A stretch of 6,274 nucleotides of DNA. It comes from an uncultured Oscillospiraceae bacterium (GTDB lineage Bacteria > Bacillota > Clostridia > Oscillospirales > Ruminococcaceae). Positions within the stretch are counted from its first letter, which is position 1, and every line of letters starts with the position of its first letter. The notes under the pieces were generated by a model. The model searched no databases, was not told where the DNA came from, and was given only the letters and a program-made list of their open reading frames with translations. The stretch is taken from positions 1 through 6,274 of the forward strand of contig USLH01000131.1 of assembly GCA_900555435.1 (NCBI GenBank). Reading direction: 5' to 3'. This document shows, piece after piece, positions 6,147 through 6,274 of the stretch. A program made the position numbers and the translations under genes.

Positions 6147-6173
6147 GGAGAGCAGGCGAAATGCCTGCTCTCC
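6147..6173. terminator. Hairpin directly after the recombinase, lacking a T-tract
   Basis: A perfect 11-bp stem pairs GGAGAGCAGGC (6147-6157) with 6163-6173 around a 5-base GAAAT loop, four bases after the recombinase stop. The plus strand continues AAAAGAAG and the minus strand TTCGTTATG, so neither direction shows a normal T-tract. It may stabilise the recombinase message or end transcription weakly between convergent genes. It could also be part of the element's terminal sequence. Confidence 0.5.
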
Positions 6174-6184
6174 AAAAGAAGCAT

Positions 6185-6230
6185 AAAAAATCGAGTGTTC
6201 ATAACATCAAATCCGTTATGAACACTCGAT
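6185..6230 (-). terminator. Rho-independent terminator of tRNA-Pro
   Basis: A perfect 16-bp inverted repeat pairs 6190-6205 with 6215-6230 around a 9-base loop. On the minus strand it starts two bases after the encoded CCA of the tRNA and is followed by a run of six T residues (6190-6185). On the plus strand no T-run follows, so it serves the leftward tRNA transcript. Confidence 0.9.
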
Positions 6231-6231
6231 A

Positions 6232-6274
6232 TGGTCCGAGTGACTGGACTTGAACCAGCGGCCTCCTGAACCCC
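6232..6274 (-). tRNA. tRNA-Pro(GGG), 3' part only
   Basis: The minus strand carries the 3' half of a tRNA cut by the window edge. Reading toward its 3' end there is GGG at anticodon positions 34-36 (6274-6272), then G37, which is typical of proline tRNAs. The anticodon-stem half TCAGG is followed by the variable loop AGGCC. The T arm is GCTGG, loop TTCAAGT, CCAGT. The acceptor half CACTCGG, discriminator A and an encoded CCA (6234-6232) complete it. The D arm and 5' acceptor strand lie beyond the window. The gene converges with the recombinase and is probably chromosomal, which would put the element boundary just to its left. Confidence 0.85.

Noticed and set aside
5588..6202. Minus-strand reading frame of 204 codons opposite the recombinase C-terminus
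   Set aside because: It is antisense to the coiled-coil and DUF4368-like region of an intact recombinase, and its sequence is not protein-like (scattered cysteines and leucines, no domain).
1..6274. CRISPR array
   Set aside because: The repeats present are only pairs with unequal spacing and imperfect copies; there are no regular repeat-spacer units and no cas genes.

Overview
The window looks like the end of an integrated mobile element from a gut Firmicute, probably a member of the Clostridia (Oscillospiraceae or Lachnospiraceae type). This rests on strong AGGAGG ribosome binding sites, GC-rich genes separated by an AT-rich spacer, and a set of genes (Cys-rich VLP protein, RepA_N initiator, ParB, TnpW, TnpX-like large serine recombinase) typical of Tn1549/Tn4451-like integrative elements in these bacteria. 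No species can be named from the sequence alone.

Left part (1-1792), minus strand: a two-gene operon. A near-consensus promoter (1764-1792) drives a 74-residue XRE-type DNA-binding protein (1508-1732). Five bases later comes hsdM, the methyltransferase subunit of a type I restriction-modification system (1-1502, running off the left edge). The specificity and restriction subunits are expected further left.

Middle (1793-2413): about 620 bp without a convincing gene but rich in structure. It holds a long GNRA-capped hairpin (1822-1865), a 14-nt direct repeat (1915-1928 and 1982-1995), a 14-pair long-range stem (2067-2080 with 2139-2152), a 56-bp-period tandem repeat with alternative hairpin pairings (2095-2195), and a spaced repeat in the leader of the next gene. 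This is the most interesting part of the window. It could be a replication or transfer origin, a partition site or a structured leader RNA.

Right part (2414-6142), plus strand: Cys-rich VLP protein, a short RepA_N replication initiator, ParB, TnpW and the large serine recombinase. RepA stops just after its N-terminal domain, and no parA lies between it and parB, so the replication/partition module looks eroded by deletion. parB, tnpW and the recombinase are tightly packed (13-bp gap, then a 37-bp overlap) and probably co-transcribed.

Right edge (6143-6274): an 11-bp hairpin follows the recombinase. Then come, on the minus strand, the terminator and 3' half of a tRNA-Pro(GGG) gene, which converges on the recombinase. 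The tRNA is probably host sequence, so the element/chromosome junction is inferred to lie between about 6143 and 6190.
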